From Deltaproteobacteria bacterium (lineage in GTDB: Bacteria > Myxococcota_A > Polyangia > Haliangiales > SHYZ01), in assembly GCA_016210055.1 (NCBI GenBank), contig JACQUZ010000053.1:1-64000 (forward strand): a stretch of 64,000 nucleotides of DNA. Direction: 5' to 3'. Positions 20,101-28,116 of the stretch are shown one piece after another; the stretch's first letter is position 1, and every line of letters starts with the position of its first letter. Both the position numbers and the translations under genes were made by a program. The notes below the pieces were generated by a model that made no database searches, was not told the origin of the DNA, and saw nothing but the letters and a program-made list of their open reading frames with translations.

Positions 20101-20927
20101 TGCCGCCCGGCTACTTCCTCAAGTGGACCGGGCAGTACGAGCTCCTCGAAGACATGAAAGCGAGGATGAAGATCGCCATCCCGGTGACCTTCCTCATCGT
20201 GATCGTGCTCTTGTTCCTCCACTTCAAGAACCTGGTGGAAGTGCTCATCGTCCTCTTGTCCATTCCATTTGCCCTCGTGGGGAGCGTGTGGTTGATGTGG
20301 CTTCTCGATTACCGCATCTCCACCGCTGTCTGGGTCGGCGTGATCGCGCTCGTTGGGTTGGCCGCACAGACCGGGATCGTCATGATCGTCTACATCGACA
20401 ATGCCTACGAGAGGCGCAAGCGGGCCGGGAAGATCCGCGACCTGGACGACATCATCTGGGCCCACATGGAAGGCACCGTCATGCGAGTGCGCCCCAAGCT
20501 CATGACCGTGGGGACAATGCTCGTCGGCCTCATTCCCCTTCTCTGGGCGACCGGGTCTGGTGCCGACGTGATGAAGCGACTTGCCGCCCCCATGGTAGGG
20601 GGGCTCGTCACGTCGGCGTTCTTGACGCTCGAGATCATCCCGGTCATCTACACCTATTGGAGACAGGAGCAGGTGCTTTGGGAGCGCATTGCTGGGGAAA
20701 ACCCAAAGCTCCTGTCGCGGCTCAGCGCGTACCGAGGGATCCTCGCCGCAGGCTGGGGGCTGCTTGCGGCGATTGCGCTTGCACTGATCTACACGCGCAT
20801 TCCCGGTGGTCTCCTCTGGACGCTGGTTTCCGTCGGTGCTCTTGGGGTGGTCGCCGGCACCACCTTGTACTTTGTAACGCGGCCTGCTGCGCGCAGGCTC
20901 GCATGGCCAAAAGCCGTCCCTGGATGA
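17133..20927 (+). CDS. cusA: Heavy-metal efflux RND pump (CusA/CzcA family) with Gly/Met-rich insertion
   Basis: Inner-membrane proton-driven pump of 1264 residues, about 200 longer than the usual 1040-1050. The start at 17133 has GAGGAGG upstream; a longer frame from 17040 only overlaps cusB. Family marks include DAIPDLSDPQVIVFTEW near the N-terminus, the first membrane bundle with GGIAIAIGATVDAEIVMIEA (Asp and Glu of the proton relay), LGHEFMPQLNEGDILYMP and the second bundle with GLAAQTGIVMIVYIDNAY. Between VLVPVSS and VPLGQVADIRIVGG (about residues 812-925) sits a Gly/Met/Pro-rich segment that homologues lack. Its methionines suggest Cu(I) or Ag(I) contact, which is inference. Confidence 0.92.
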   Translation: MVERIIEFCARNRLVVFLGVAFALVGATWSIRNVKLDAIPDLSDPQVIVFTEWMGRSPTLVEDQVTYPIVSSLVAAPYVTDVRGYSMFGMSFIYVIFEEGTDVYWARSRVLEYLNGIRGRLPEGANPVIGPDATGIGWVFQYVLEDKSGKHGLDDLRTFQDFTLRYALGSVPGVAEVASVGGYQKQYQVVVDPNRLRAYGVTLEEVTQKIRDSNNDVGGRVIEFSGREYYVRGRGYIYDLASIETIAVRSSGPTGTPILVKDVGTVRFGPDIRRGLLEWNGEGEAVGGIVVMRYGENALNVIDRVKKKLEELRPSLPDGVDVKIAYDRSSLIHRSINTLKHALLEEMIVVSLVIILFLLHVRSSLLPILSLPVAVAISFVPMYFLDIPSTIMSLGGIAIAIGATVDAEIVMIEASHKKLEHAPPGADRRKLLADAAREVTPAIFFSLLIIAVAFLPVFSLTGQAGRLFKPLAYTKTFVMLAAAVLSITFAPALRDFLIRGKIYPEHKHPVSRLIISLYKPFVFVALRKPKSTIAIGLFALLSAVPLAASLGHEFMPQLNEGDILYMPITGTPGISIEEAKRQLQAQDRVIRTFPEVDSVFGKIGRAESPTDPAPLTMVETTVRLKPVAQWRKAHQERWYSPWAPDWLKRGLRPIWPDTRPISWDELTAEMNQKMQFPGWTSAWTMPIKTRVDMLTTGIRTPIGIKVFGTGLDEIEQLGTTLERLLAPIPGTRSVLYERNLGGLYLDIIPNREALARYGLTVGDVERTIEAAIGGTPISVTIEGRNRFTINVRYPQDLRSDMDTLKRVLVPVSSPMGGSGGGGGGTGSMRGALEVDSEGEPVLYAQAMPEMSGGGKAGPSPMPSLPQIPDMGPMSDVQAGGMLGGMGGRMGGRMGAPMPAPSPAGLPAAEAGSLPGLAFPQAGPDGRLHVPLGQVADIRIVGGPPMVRDEDGLLVGYVYVDIDQARRDIGGYVDEAKQVVKKAQASGEMTMPPGYFLKWTGQYELLEDMKARMKIAIPVTFLIVIVLLFLHFKNLVEVLIVLLSIPFALVGSVWLMWLLDYRISTAVWVGVIALVGLAAQTGIVMIVYIDNAYERRKRAGKIRDLDDIIWAHMEGTVMRVRPKLMTVGTMLVGLIPLLWATGSGADVMKRLAAPMVGGLVTSAFLTLEIIPVIYTYWRQEQVLWERIAGENPKLLSRLSAYRGILAAGWGLLAAIALALIYTRIPGGLLWTLVSVGALGVVAGTTLYFVTRPAARRLAWPKAVPG

Positions 20928-20941
20928 AAGGAGCTCAAGCG

Positions 20942-21520
20942 ATGAAATGGGTTCGAGTACTTCTTCTCGCACTGGCAGGCATGGGCGCAGCAGCGGGATG
21001 CACCAGCGAAAAGTCGCAACCCGCGAAGGCGCAGGCCACGAAGGCCGAGGCAGCGAGTGAAAAGGCGAAGGCCGAGGCACCTTCACCGTCCATCGAAGAG
21101 AGTACGCGTCAATCGATCTCCGATGCTCTGGCTGCCTACGAGCGCATCCGCGCCTTGCTCGCAGAGGACAGCATGCAAGGGCTCGCAGAAGCCGCGGAGC
21201 GATTGGCGTCTATCACCAGCGGATTACCCAAGAACCTGCCGGAATCCGTGCGCCCCCACGTGGACGCTATCGCTGCGGCAGCCGGCAAGCTCAAGGGGAA
21301 CGCGTCTACGCTCCCCGACGCGCGAAGCTCCTTTGGGGAGCTCAGCCGCGGTGTCGTCGCGCTCTTGTCGGCCGAGCCATCCCTTGCCAAGGGCCAGCAC
21401 GTGTTCGAATGCGGAATGGCGGAGGGCTACAAGAAGTGGGTGCAGCCGAGCGAGACCCTCGGGAACCCGTACATGGGGACCAAGATGCAGAACTGCGGAA
21501 CTGCGAGCTCCTGGGAATAG
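20942..21520 (+). CDS. DUF3347-type lipoprotein of the metal-efflux operon
   Basis: A 192-residue lipoprotein (lipobox GAAAGC) started by ATG at 20942 with AAAGGAG eight bases upstream and 14 bases after cusA. A charged Lys/Ala/Glu linker is followed by a helical domain of the DUF3347 type (SISDALAAYERIRALLAEDS, then a C-terminal block VFECGMAEGYKKWVQP ending in NPYMGTKMQNCG). In related proteins the (E)CxMA...W.Q...NPY.G..M..CG block occurs on CusB-like adaptors and is thought to bind metal. It probably is a periplasmic metal acceptor for the pump (inference). Confidence 0.75.
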   Translation: MKWVRVLLLALAGMGAAAGCTSEKSQPAKAQATKAEAASEKAKAEAPSPSIEESTRQSISDALAAYERIRALLAEDSMQGLAEAAERLASITSGLPKNLPESVRPHVDAIAAAAGKLKGNASTLPDARSSFGELSRGVVALLSAEPSLAKGQHVFECGMAEGYKKWVQPSETLGNPYMGTKMQNCGTASSWE

Positions 21521-21709
21521 GCACCCACGCCCGTTTCTTGGGGGGATGCACGCCCATTAGGGCCCCTCGACGTATCGCGTCAATCCGGAGATCGTTCTTT
21601 CCCCGGTTCGCCTCGCTTTTGGTATTCCACCCAGGCGAAAGATCAGGGATCCTCTACCAGACGCCTCTGGCGGAGAATTTGGTCGAAGTCTTGCAGCACG
21701 TGCGCGCTA

Positions 21710-22075
21710 ATGGCCGAGAATGTCACAGGTAGCGAGCCTGCCCCCACGTGGTGGGAGTTAGGGTTCGGGTATGACGTGGTGGTGGACGCGTGGCAGGATG
21801 CTCGCCTCGCCACTGCGATTGAGAGGACGTGGCTGGAAGCCGGCAAGCCTCCTGACGCACACGCTTGGTGGATGGCATCTGCTGACGAGTATGCGTTCCG
21901 ATGGTTCCTGAACGAGACGCTGGGCAATATCCTCGACAGCGCCAAGATCACCTGGCGTGATTTCGTCATCGGAAAGACCGAGCGCATCCCACCCCAAGCG
22001 CGCCCCTTCCTTCCCCCCGTCGCCGACGATCCTCAAAGCGCGACGGACACCACGACGAGCACGATAAACAAGTAG
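21710..22075 (+). CDS. Hypothetical protein
   Basis: A 121-residue Trp-rich soluble protein (TWWELGFGYDVVVDAWQDA, HAWWMASADEYAFRWFLNE) without signal peptide or known motif. No ribosome-binding site is obvious before ATG 21710, but codon use and composition look coding and the antisense frame does not. Its last 43 bases overlap the 3' end of the convergent YwiC-like gene, so its C-terminal 13 residues are forced by the overlap. Function unknown. The 190 bases before it show no feature. Confidence 0.5.
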   Translation: MAENVTGSEPAPTWWELGFGYDVVVDAWQDARLATAIERTWLEAGKPPDAHAWWMASADEYAFRWFLNETLGNILDSAKITWRDFVIGKTERIPPQARPFLPPVADDPQSATDTTTSTINK

Positions 22076-22788
22076 ACCGTTTCTCGCACACCAACGACCG
22101 CCGGGCGCGCGTGGCGAAAGCCCGACGTCAGCCCGACGACGCTGTCCGCAAGTCTCGGCACGAGCGCGGCTGCCAAGAGGGGTATCCCCAGCGCAAAAGC
22201 GAGGGCTCCCGCAATGAGAATCAGCCCAAGGCATGCCGCGAGGAACCGCATAGGTGGTGCAAGTCCCTTACGGACAGTGCCCCTAACGACCGGCACCGAC
22301 GAAGCCGCATGAGCGCCGAGCACGGCGGCCAGAGCCAGGGCCGCCTTGGGCACAAGCCCTCCCGCCAGTCCAATAATGCCCGCACAGGTTCCCAAGATAC
22401 CCAGGCCCAGGAGCTCGAACAGCAGGTGCCTATGCTTGCGAGCACGGCGGGCCATCACCGACGAGACGGTCAAAGCCAAGGCGCAGGCGACTGCGAGCAT
22501 GGTGAATCCCCAGTGACGTGAGCCCGCGATTCTCGCCCCTTCCCCCAACGCACAAGCCATGAGCACCACCGCCGTGGCATCCCATTCGCGGAGCGGCAGG
22601 CCGACGACGAGCCGATCGAGCACACCGCGGGCGAGGAATGCCATTCCCAAGGTGAACCCTGCCGCCACGGCTGGAGCTGGATCAGAAGCGGCCAACGCGC
22701 CAGCGATCGTGGCGCCGACCAGCGTGAGGTACGCACCGTGCTCACGCGGAAGGGAAATCCGAGATTGCCGTTCTGTTGCTGCGTCCAT
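22033..22788 (-). CDS. YwiC-like family membrane protein
   Basis: A 251-residue protein with about seven membrane helices, opening with the hallmark SLPREHGAYLTLVGATIAG of the YwiC-like family. Next come paired helices with conserved polar residues (LPLREWDATAVVL, VMARRARKHRHLLFELLGLG). The family is uncharacterised; some members lie near nitrate-respiration genes. AGGAGG lies 12 bases from the ATG at 22788, a longer gap than usual, so a start slightly different from this one is possible; the frame extends upstream without better support. Divergent from the DauA-like gene across 206 bases. Confidence 0.75.
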   Translation of the reverse strand: MDAATERQSRISLPREHGAYLTLVGATIAGALAASDPAPAVAAGFTLGMAFLARGVLDRLVVGLPLREWDATAVVLMACALGEGARIAGSRHWGFTMLAVACALALTVSSVMARRARKHRHLLFELLGLGILGTCAGIIGLAGGLVPKAALALAAVLGAHAASSVPVVRGTVRKGLAPPMRFLAACLGLILIAGALAFALGIPLLAAALVPRLADSVVGLTSGFRHARPAVVGVRETVYLFIVLVVVSVAL

Positions 22789-22994
22789 GGGCGGGTCATG
22801 CCTCCTGCCGAGCGGCACCAGCATTTGGGACTTCCTGCCTGGCACGTCCCGTGCCAGCACGCCAGGAGCGGTTATGGTATGTGTTTTTGGCCCCCATTTG
22901 GACACCGCATGCGAAAATTCTTCGTCCATCCCCTGACCGATAGCAACCGTTGCGTGGCCGATCCGCCCTCGCGCTGCCCAAGGACGAATTCCAA

Positions 22995-24071
22995 ATGACT
23001 GCCCGTCTCTCCGTACAAGTGCTCGTCGTCGGTGGCGGATTTGCGGGCGCGGCCACGGCCTTTTTCTTATCACGCAAGGGAATTGGAGGCGTGGCGCTCC
23101 TCGAGCAGGAACCTTTCTTTGGACTCCATGCCTCGGGACGCAACGCGGCCCTATGTCGACAACTGGTCGAGGACGACGAAGTGACTGCGCTCACCGTCTC
23201 GGGCGCAGAGGTCTTGCATAGCCCCCTGCCCGATCTTTCCCCGAGGCCGCTCGTTTCCAAAAGCGGATCGATCCTCCTCGCGAGCACGGAGGAAGCGCTC
23301 GCCGAGATTCAGGCGAGGGCGCGAACCTTCTCGCTTTCCCACGAGCTCCTGTCCACGCGCCGGGTCTTTTCCTATTGGCCTCTGCTGCAAGACATGAGCT
23401 GCGCTGGGGCGGTGCGATTTCCCGACGACGGGGTCATCGATATCCATGCACTCCTTCATGGATATCTCGCTGCCGCCAGGGAACGGGGCGTCATGACTTT
23501 CCTCGGCTGCAAGGTCGAGCGTGCGGAACCGACGGAGCAGGGTTTTCTCGTCGAGTCCAACCTCGGGACCTTTTCGGCGAGATGCCTGGTGATTGCGGCG
23601 GGCGCCTGGGCGGGTTCGGTGGGGATGGCAGCCGGCGCACAGAACCCAGGGCTCGTGGCGTACCGTCGGCATCTCTTCCTCATGACCCAGCCCGCAGGGG
23701 ATTCCCGCCCGGATCTCCCTTACGCCTGGCACCTGGACGCATCCTTCTACATCCGGCCCGAGTCGGCTGGGTATCTCTTGTCTCCCTGCGATGAGACCCC
23801 AGCGGAACCCGGGGACGACGCGGTCGCCTCGAACGCCGCCGACTTGGTGGCAAGCCGCGTCGTCCCACTGGCGCCAAGGCTGGCAGACTTGCGCGTGGCC
23901 CGTTCATGGGCGTGCCTCAGGACTTTTTCGCCGTCAAAGCGCCCTATCATTGGATGGGACGAAGAGGTGCCTGGCCTGTTCTGGGTCGCCGGGCTCGGCG
24001 GGCACGGCGCGACCGCGAGCGCCACCATCGGACGACTCGCGGCAGAACGCATCGCGTCACAGCTCCCATAA
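22995..24071 (+). CDS. FAD-dependent amino-acid dehydrogenase/oxidase (DauA/DadA-like)
   Basis: A 358-residue DAO-family flavoprotein. It begins with the Rossmann motif VLVVGGGFAGAATAFFLSRKG and LLEQEPFFGLHASGRNAA (the HxSGRNA flavin-contact segment), followed by VIAAGAWAG in the second dinucleotide-binding element. The C-terminal part resembles D-arginine dehydrogenase: SWACLRTF, GLFWVAGLGGHG and a DASFYIRPESAG strand. It probably oxidises a D- or imino-acid to the 2-oxo acid, passing electrons to quinone or oxygen; the substrate is unknown. The racemase-like gene at 8.7 kb could supply D-amino acids, but the genes are far apart. Confidence 0.75.
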   Translation: MTARLSVQVLVVGGGFAGAATAFFLSRKGIGGVALLEQEPFFGLHASGRNAALCRQLVEDDEVTALTVSGAEVLHSPLPDLSPRPLVSKSGSILLASTEEALAEIQARARTFSLSHELLSTRRVFSYWPLLQDMSCAGAVRFPDDGVIDIHALLHGYLAAARERGVMTFLGCKVERAEPTEQGFLVESNLGTFSARCLVIAAGAWAGSVGMAAGAQNPGLVAYRRHLFLMTQPAGDSRPDLPYAWHLDASFYIRPESAGYLLSPCDETPAEPGDDAVASNAADLVASRVVPLAPRLADLRVARSWACLRTFSPSKRPIIGWDEEVPGLFWVAGLGGHGATASATIGRLAAERIASQLP

Positions 24072-24122
24072 CGATCACGCAGGCGAAAAAAATTCGCACC
24101 GCCCCCGATTTGGCGCAACGAT

Positions 24123-25766
24123 TTGCTGCCAGGCTCAGGCAAAGACATTGCAAGCGAAGCCAGCCGTGGCGCGCTGGATGGTTCGCTAATCGTGGAGAGC
24201 TTTTTTGCTGAAATGAAGCGCTACGTGCGCTTCGGCCCAGAAGACGAAGAGGCCCTGCGCGCGCTGGCGCCGCATGCCCTCCCCCACTTCCCGAAGATCG
24301 CCGAGGAGTTCTATGAGCGCTTGAGCGAGCATGCCGAGGCGCGCAAGGTGCTCCTCGGACCGGAGCAAGTGGGCCGCTTAAAGAAGACGCTGTGCGGGTG
24401 GATGGAGCTCTTGTTTACTGGCCCATGGGATCAAGACTACTTCGCGCTGCGCTCGCGAATAGGGCGGATTCACGTCCGAATTTCCCTTCCCCAGCGGTAC
24501 ATGCTCGGGGCGATGAACCTCATCCGGATTTCCCTTACCAAGGTCGCCCAATCGACGTACGAGCACGACCACGAGAAGAGAATCCGGGCCGTCTGGGCCA
24601 TTGCGCGCATCCTGGACATCGAGCTGGCGATCATGCTCGAGACGTTCCGCGAGGCGTTCGTCGAGAAGGTGCAGCATCTCGAGCGCCTGGAAAAGAGCCT
24701 CCTCGAGCGGAGGCTGGCGATCAGCGAGGCCCGCTACGAGGAGATCGTAGAAAAAGGGGAAGTGCTCATCGCGACCGCGGAGCCGAGCGCACGCATTATC
24801 CTGTTTAACCGGCGCTGCGAGGAGATCACGGGGCTCGAGCGTCGAGCTGCCCTGGGGAAGAGCTGGTTCTCTCTTTTCGTCACCGACGGCGATTGGGACG
24901 CGCTAAAGGGGCGCTGGCAGGACGTTCTTCTGGGCAAGCGCGTTCCCCCGTACGAAGGGCAAGTGATCGCCCAGGGAGGGAGTAGGCGCCTGGTTCGCTG
25001 GCATTTCACCACGCTTCCCGCCGCAGGCGGCCCAATCCTTTGCGCCATGGGAATTGACATCACCGAGGAGCATGAGCTGTCCGTGCGCACCCAGCGCGCC
25101 GAGAGGATGGCGGCCCTCGGCACCATGGCCGCGGGCCTCGCCCACGAGATTCGCAATCCGCTAAACGCCGCGCACCTGCAGATGGCGCTTCTCCAAAAAC
25201 GGCTGGCACGCCCGACGGGTCCGGACGTGACGGGTGCGCTCACCGCCGCGGACCTCGCCACCAGTGAAATGAAGCGGCTCGCGATGCTCGTCGAGGAGTT
25301 TCTCCTGTTTGCGCGCCCCCAACCGCTCCGGCTGGCGCGGGCCGACCTGCGCACCACCGCCGAGACCATCGTGAGCCTCATCTCCCCAGAAGCCATCGCC
25401 GCCGGGGTCGACGTGCGCCTGGCTCCAGGCAAGGCCGTGGCCGCCGTGCTCGATGAGGAGAGGGTGAAGCAGGTGATTCTGAACCTGGTTCGGAACGCGA
25501 TCGAGGCAGCGGGCAGCGGCGGCCACGTGGTTATTTCGGTGCGCAACGATGGAGATCAGGCGGTGCTTGAGTTGGAAGACGACGGCCCAGGCCTGCCGGC
25601 CATGGACGCGCCTATTTTCGAACCGTTTTTTACGACCAAGCCCGGAGGCACGGGCCTGGGGCTCTCGATTGTCCATCGCATCGTGAGTGACCACGGAGGC
25701 AAGGTCGGCGTAGAGCGACGCCAAGGCCGCACGGTGTTCACCGTGTCGATTCCCGTTCGCGAGTAG
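24123..25766 (+). CDS. Globin-coupled sensor histidine kinase
   Basis: A 547-residue soluble kinase. Residues about 25-185 form a protoglobin sensor domain (FFAEMKRYVRFGPEDEEALR, EEFYERL, GRLKKTLCGWMELLFTG); His117 in RIGRIHVRISL matches the proximal haem ligand. A PAS domain (about 205-320, IILFNRRCEEITGLE) precedes the HisKA domain with phospho-acceptor His341 in AAGLAHEIRNPLNAA, and the ATPase with NLVRNAIEAA, EDDGPGLP and GGTGLGLS. It probably senses O2, NO or CO through haem and phosphorylates the NtrC-type regulator that starts 121 bases downstream. The start is TTG at 24123; an ATG at 24213 would cut into the globin fold. Confidence 0.88.
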   Translation: MLPGSGKDIASEASRGALDGSLIVESFFAEMKRYVRFGPEDEEALRALAPHALPHFPKIAEEFYERLSEHAEARKVLLGPEQVGRLKKTLCGWMELLFTGPWDQDYFALRSRIGRIHVRISLPQRYMLGAMNLIRISLTKVAQSTYEHDHEKRIRAVWAIARILDIELAIMLETFREAFVEKVQHLERLEKSLLERRLAISEARYEEIVEKGEVLIATAEPSARIILFNRRCEEITGLERRAALGKSWFSLFVTDGDWDALKGRWQDVLLGKRVPPYEGQVIAQGGSRRLVRWHFTTLPAAGGPILCAMGIDITEEHELSVRTQRAERMAALGTMAAGLAHEIRNPLNAAHLQMALLQKRLARPTGPDVTGALTAADLATSEMKRLAMLVEEFLLFARPQPLRLARADLRTTAETIVSLISPEAIAAGVDVRLAPGKAVAAVLDEERVKQVILNLVRNAIEAAGSGGHVVISVRNDGDQAVLELEDDGPGLPAMDAPIFEPFFTTKPGGTGLGLSIVHRIVSDHGGKVGVERRQGRTVFTVSIPVRE

Positions 25767-25887
25767 GTTGGCCCGAGGTTGACATCCGCAAAACTTGCGA
25801 CGTAATAGCGGCCAACGAAATTTTTTCGCAGCAAGAACCTGGAGATACTGGCAGGCTGTGGCATGCAATTCGCTTGGAGGAACAGGA

Positions 25888-27333
25888 ATGCAACCGCGGG
25901 GCAGAATTCTTGTTGTCGATGACGAGGCCAATGCCCGGATGGCCCTGGCAGAGCTACTCCGTGAAGAAGGCTACGCAGTTGAAACAGCCGCCGACGGATT
26001 CAAGGCACTTCCGAAGCTCGACGAGTTCGCGCCGGACCTAGTCCTCACCGATCTCAGAATGCCGGGGATGGACGGCATCGAGCTCTTGCGCAAGGCCCGC
26101 GACAAGGATCCCGAATGCGTGGCCGTCGTCATGACGGCGTTCGGCGCCGTGGAAAGCGCAGTGGCCGCGATGCGCGAGGGGGCGGCGGACTACCTCACGA
26201 AGCCGATCAACATGGATGAGCTGGTGCTCGTGCTCGAGAGGTGCCTGGAGCGGCGGCGTCTCCGGGCCGAGGCCGGGTTCTTGCGACAGCGACTGTCGGA
26301 ACGACACCGCATCCAGAACATCATCGGGTCCAGCCCGGCGATCAAGAACGTCCTGGACACCGTTCTTCAGGTGGCTCCGTCGCGGGCGTCGGTCCTGATC
26401 ACGGGCGAGAGCGGGACGGGAAAGGAGCTCCTGGCGGCGGCCCTGCATGAGCATAGCCAAAGGTCCCATGGCCCGTTCGTGAAGCTCCATTGTGCGGCGC
26501 TGGCGGAGACGCTCCTCGAGAGCGAGCTCTTCGGCCACGAGCGGGGAGCCTTCACGGGCGCGGTGGCACGTCGAGACGGACGTTTTCAGCAGGCGGACGG
26601 CGGGACGCTGTTCCTGGACGAGATCGGCGACATTTCCCCAGCCACCCAGGTGAAGCTCCTGCGCTTCCTGCAGGAACACGAGTTCGAGCGCGTGGGTGGG
26701 AACCAGACCATCAAGGTAGATGTGCGCATCGTGGCGGCGACGAACCGCGACCTCCTTCGCCTGGTAAAGGACGGGAAGTTCCGCGAGGATCTCTATTACC
26801 GCCTGAACGTGGTCTCGATCGAGATGCCGGCGCTCCGCGGCCGCACGTCGGACATCCCGCTCCTGGCGATGCATTTCCTCCGCAAGTACGCCAAGGAAAA
26901 CGAGAAGCAGGTGACGGGTTTTGCAGACGAGGCGCTGGAGTCCCTCACCCGCTACGCGTGGCCCGGGAACGTGCGGGAGCTCGAGAACGCAATCGAGCGG
27001 GCGGTGGTCATCTGCCGCGGCGACACGGTGCAGCGGTCTGACCTCGCCCGCTCCATAGCGACCGCGGCGCATCCGAACGACGACGCACCAACAGTTCCTG
27101 GGGCGACGCTCGCCGAGCTGGAACGCTATGCGATCATCAAGACCCTCGAGCACACGGGCGGCTCCACGTCGAGGGCGGCCGAGATCCTGGGTATCTCGCC
27201 GAGGAAGATTCAGTACAAGCTGCACGAGTACAACGGCAGTTCGAGCAGCAACAAGGAAGCGGTGCAGCCACGAGCGGAGCCGGTGGCGGGGGCGCAGGCG
27301 CAGGGGGGCGGCGAGAAGGAGGGGAGCGAGTAG
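25888..27333 (+). CDS. Sigma-54-dependent NtrC-family response regulator
   Basis: A 481-residue regulator. The receiver domain (1-120) has acidic DDE and phospho-acceptor Asp55 in LVLTDLRMPG. The AAA+ domain (about 145-380) has Walker A GESGTGKE, the sigma-54 contact loop GAFTGA, Walker B LFLDEIGD and the arginine-finger region. The C-terminus holds a Fis-type helix-turn-helix (GGSTSRAAEILGISPRKIQYK) and a low-complexity tail. The ATG at 25888 has GGAGG seven bases upstream. It is the presumed partner of the globin-coupled kinase; target promoters are not visible in the window. Confidence 0.93.
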   Translation: MQPRGRILVVDDEANARMALAELLREEGYAVETAADGFKALPKLDEFAPDLVLTDLRMPGMDGIELLRKARDKDPECVAVVMTAFGAVESAVAAMREGAADYLTKPINMDELVLVLERCLERRRLRAEAGFLRQRLSERHRIQNIIGSSPAIKNVLDTVLQVAPSRASVLITGESGTGKELLAAALHEHSQRSHGPFVKLHCAALAETLLESELFGHERGAFTGAVARRDGRFQQADGGTLFLDEIGDISPATQVKLLRFLQEHEFERVGGNQTIKVDVRIVAATNRDLLRLVKDGKFREDLYYRLNVVSIEMPALRGRTSDIPLLAMHFLRKYAKENEKQVTGFADEALESLTRYAWPGNVRELENAIERAVVICRGDTVQRSDLARSIATAAHPNDDAPTVPGATLAELERYAIIKTLEHTGGSTSRAAEILGISPRKIQYKLHEYNGSSSSNKEAVQPRAEPVAGAQAQGGGEKEGSE

Positions 27334-27415
27334 GAGGGTAGCCGCTTGGAGGGTTTCGCCAAGCGGAGCGAGCACAGCTCGGAGGCGTCGCAGGTCTGGA
27401 TGTGGGTCCGATATC

Positions 27416-27431
27416 GGTCTATATTTTGACC
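27416..27431. promoter_or_regulatory. Palindrome over the -10 of the toxin-antitoxin operon
   Basis: GGTC-N8-GACC encloses TATATT (27420-27425), which is placed as a -10 element 18 bases before the antitoxin ATG. Phd/YefM antitoxins usually bind palindromes in their own promoter, so this is a natural operator candidate. Confidence 0.4.
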
Positions 27432-27443
27432 TACAGGTGGACC

Positions 27444-27725
27444 ATGCGGAAATTGCGACTTTCCGGGGACTTCGTTCCGATCAGCGAGTTTAAGGCACAG
27501 GCGGCCGAGTGGCTGCGCAAGGCCGGAGCAACGGGTTCGCCCGTCGTGGTGACCCAAAATGGGAAGCCGGCTGGCGTTCTTCTTTCCCCGAAAGCTTTTG
27601 ACGAGCTAACCGAGCGGGCGAGGTTTGTTATGGCCGTGGAGGAAGGCCTTGCCGACGCCGACGCTGGTCGCGTGCGCTCGCACGCTCAGGTTGCACGCAG
27701 GATGAAGACTCGGTTCGGCGGCTAG
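27444..27725 (+). CDS. Phd/YefM-type antitoxin
   Basis: A 93-residue protein with the antitoxin fold of the prevent-host-death family: FVPISEFKAQAAEWLRKAG, then VVVTQNGKPAGVLLSPKAFDEL (DNA-binding N-terminal half), and a charged helical C-terminus (MAVEEGLADADAGRVRSHAQVARR) that would wrap the toxin. The ATG at 27444 follows CAGGTGG. The ParE-type toxin starts 5 bases after the stop, so the two are one operon. It should neutralise the toxin and autoregulate through the upstream palindrome (family knowledge). Confidence 0.88.
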   Translation: MRKLRLSGDFVPISEFKAQAAEWLRKAGATGSPVVVTQNGKPAGVLLSPKAFDELTERARFVMAVEEGLADADAGRVRSHAQVARRMKTRFGG

Positions 27726-27730
27726 GACGA

Positions 27731-28075
27731 GTGACGACGAAGCGCGCACGCCGTCGAGGGCCAGGCAGGCCGCTCGCAGTCGTCTGGACGGACCGCGCCT
27801 CTGCGGATCTGGAGGCAATCGGAGACTTCATCGCCTCCGACAGCCCCGCAGCGGCGGCCCAGTGGGCCGGCGAGCTCATGGCCGCCGCCGAGCGTGCCGC
27901 GAGCGCGCCCCTTGCGGGACGGCGTGTCCCGGAGCTCGGCCGTGACGACCTTCGCGAGATCTTCAAGCGAACCTACCGGATCGTCTATCGCGTGACGACC
28001 GAGCACATTGAAATCCTCACCGTGTTTGAGGGACACCGGTGGTTTCCGCGGGACGTAGCACGTGACGACAAGTAG
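27731..28075 (+). CDS. RelE/ParE-family toxin
   Basis: A 114-residue basic protein with GTG start at 27731. Family marks are VVWTDRASADLEAIGDFIAS at the N-terminus, VPELGRDDLREIFKRTYRIVYRV in the middle and ILTVFEGHRWFP at the C-terminus, matching the ParE/RelE toxin fold. ParE toxins attack gyrase and RelE toxins cleave mRNA; the sequence alone suggests ParE more than RelE, but this is not decided. The first 15 residues (RRRGPGRP) form a basic extension not usual in the family. The pair lies at the left edge of the AT-richer island. Confidence 0.85.
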   Translation: MTTKRARRRGPGRPLAVVWTDRASADLEAIGDFIASDSPAAAAQWAGELMAAAERAASAPLAGRRVPELGRDDLREIFKRTYRIVYRVTTEHIEILTVFEGHRWFPRDVARDDK

Positions 28076-28116
28076 GCGATCACCTCGACCGCCTCGAGAA
28101 AAACCGTCCACCTTGC

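Noticed and set aside
19866-21086. A 406-codon antisense frame across cusA and the DUF3347 gene
   Set aside because: It spans two genes that have clear families and ribosome-binding sites on the plus strand.
25849-25863. TGGCAGGCTGTGGCA as a sigma-54 promoter before the NtrC-type gene
   Set aside because: The GG-to-GC distance is one base too short for the -24/-12 consensus.
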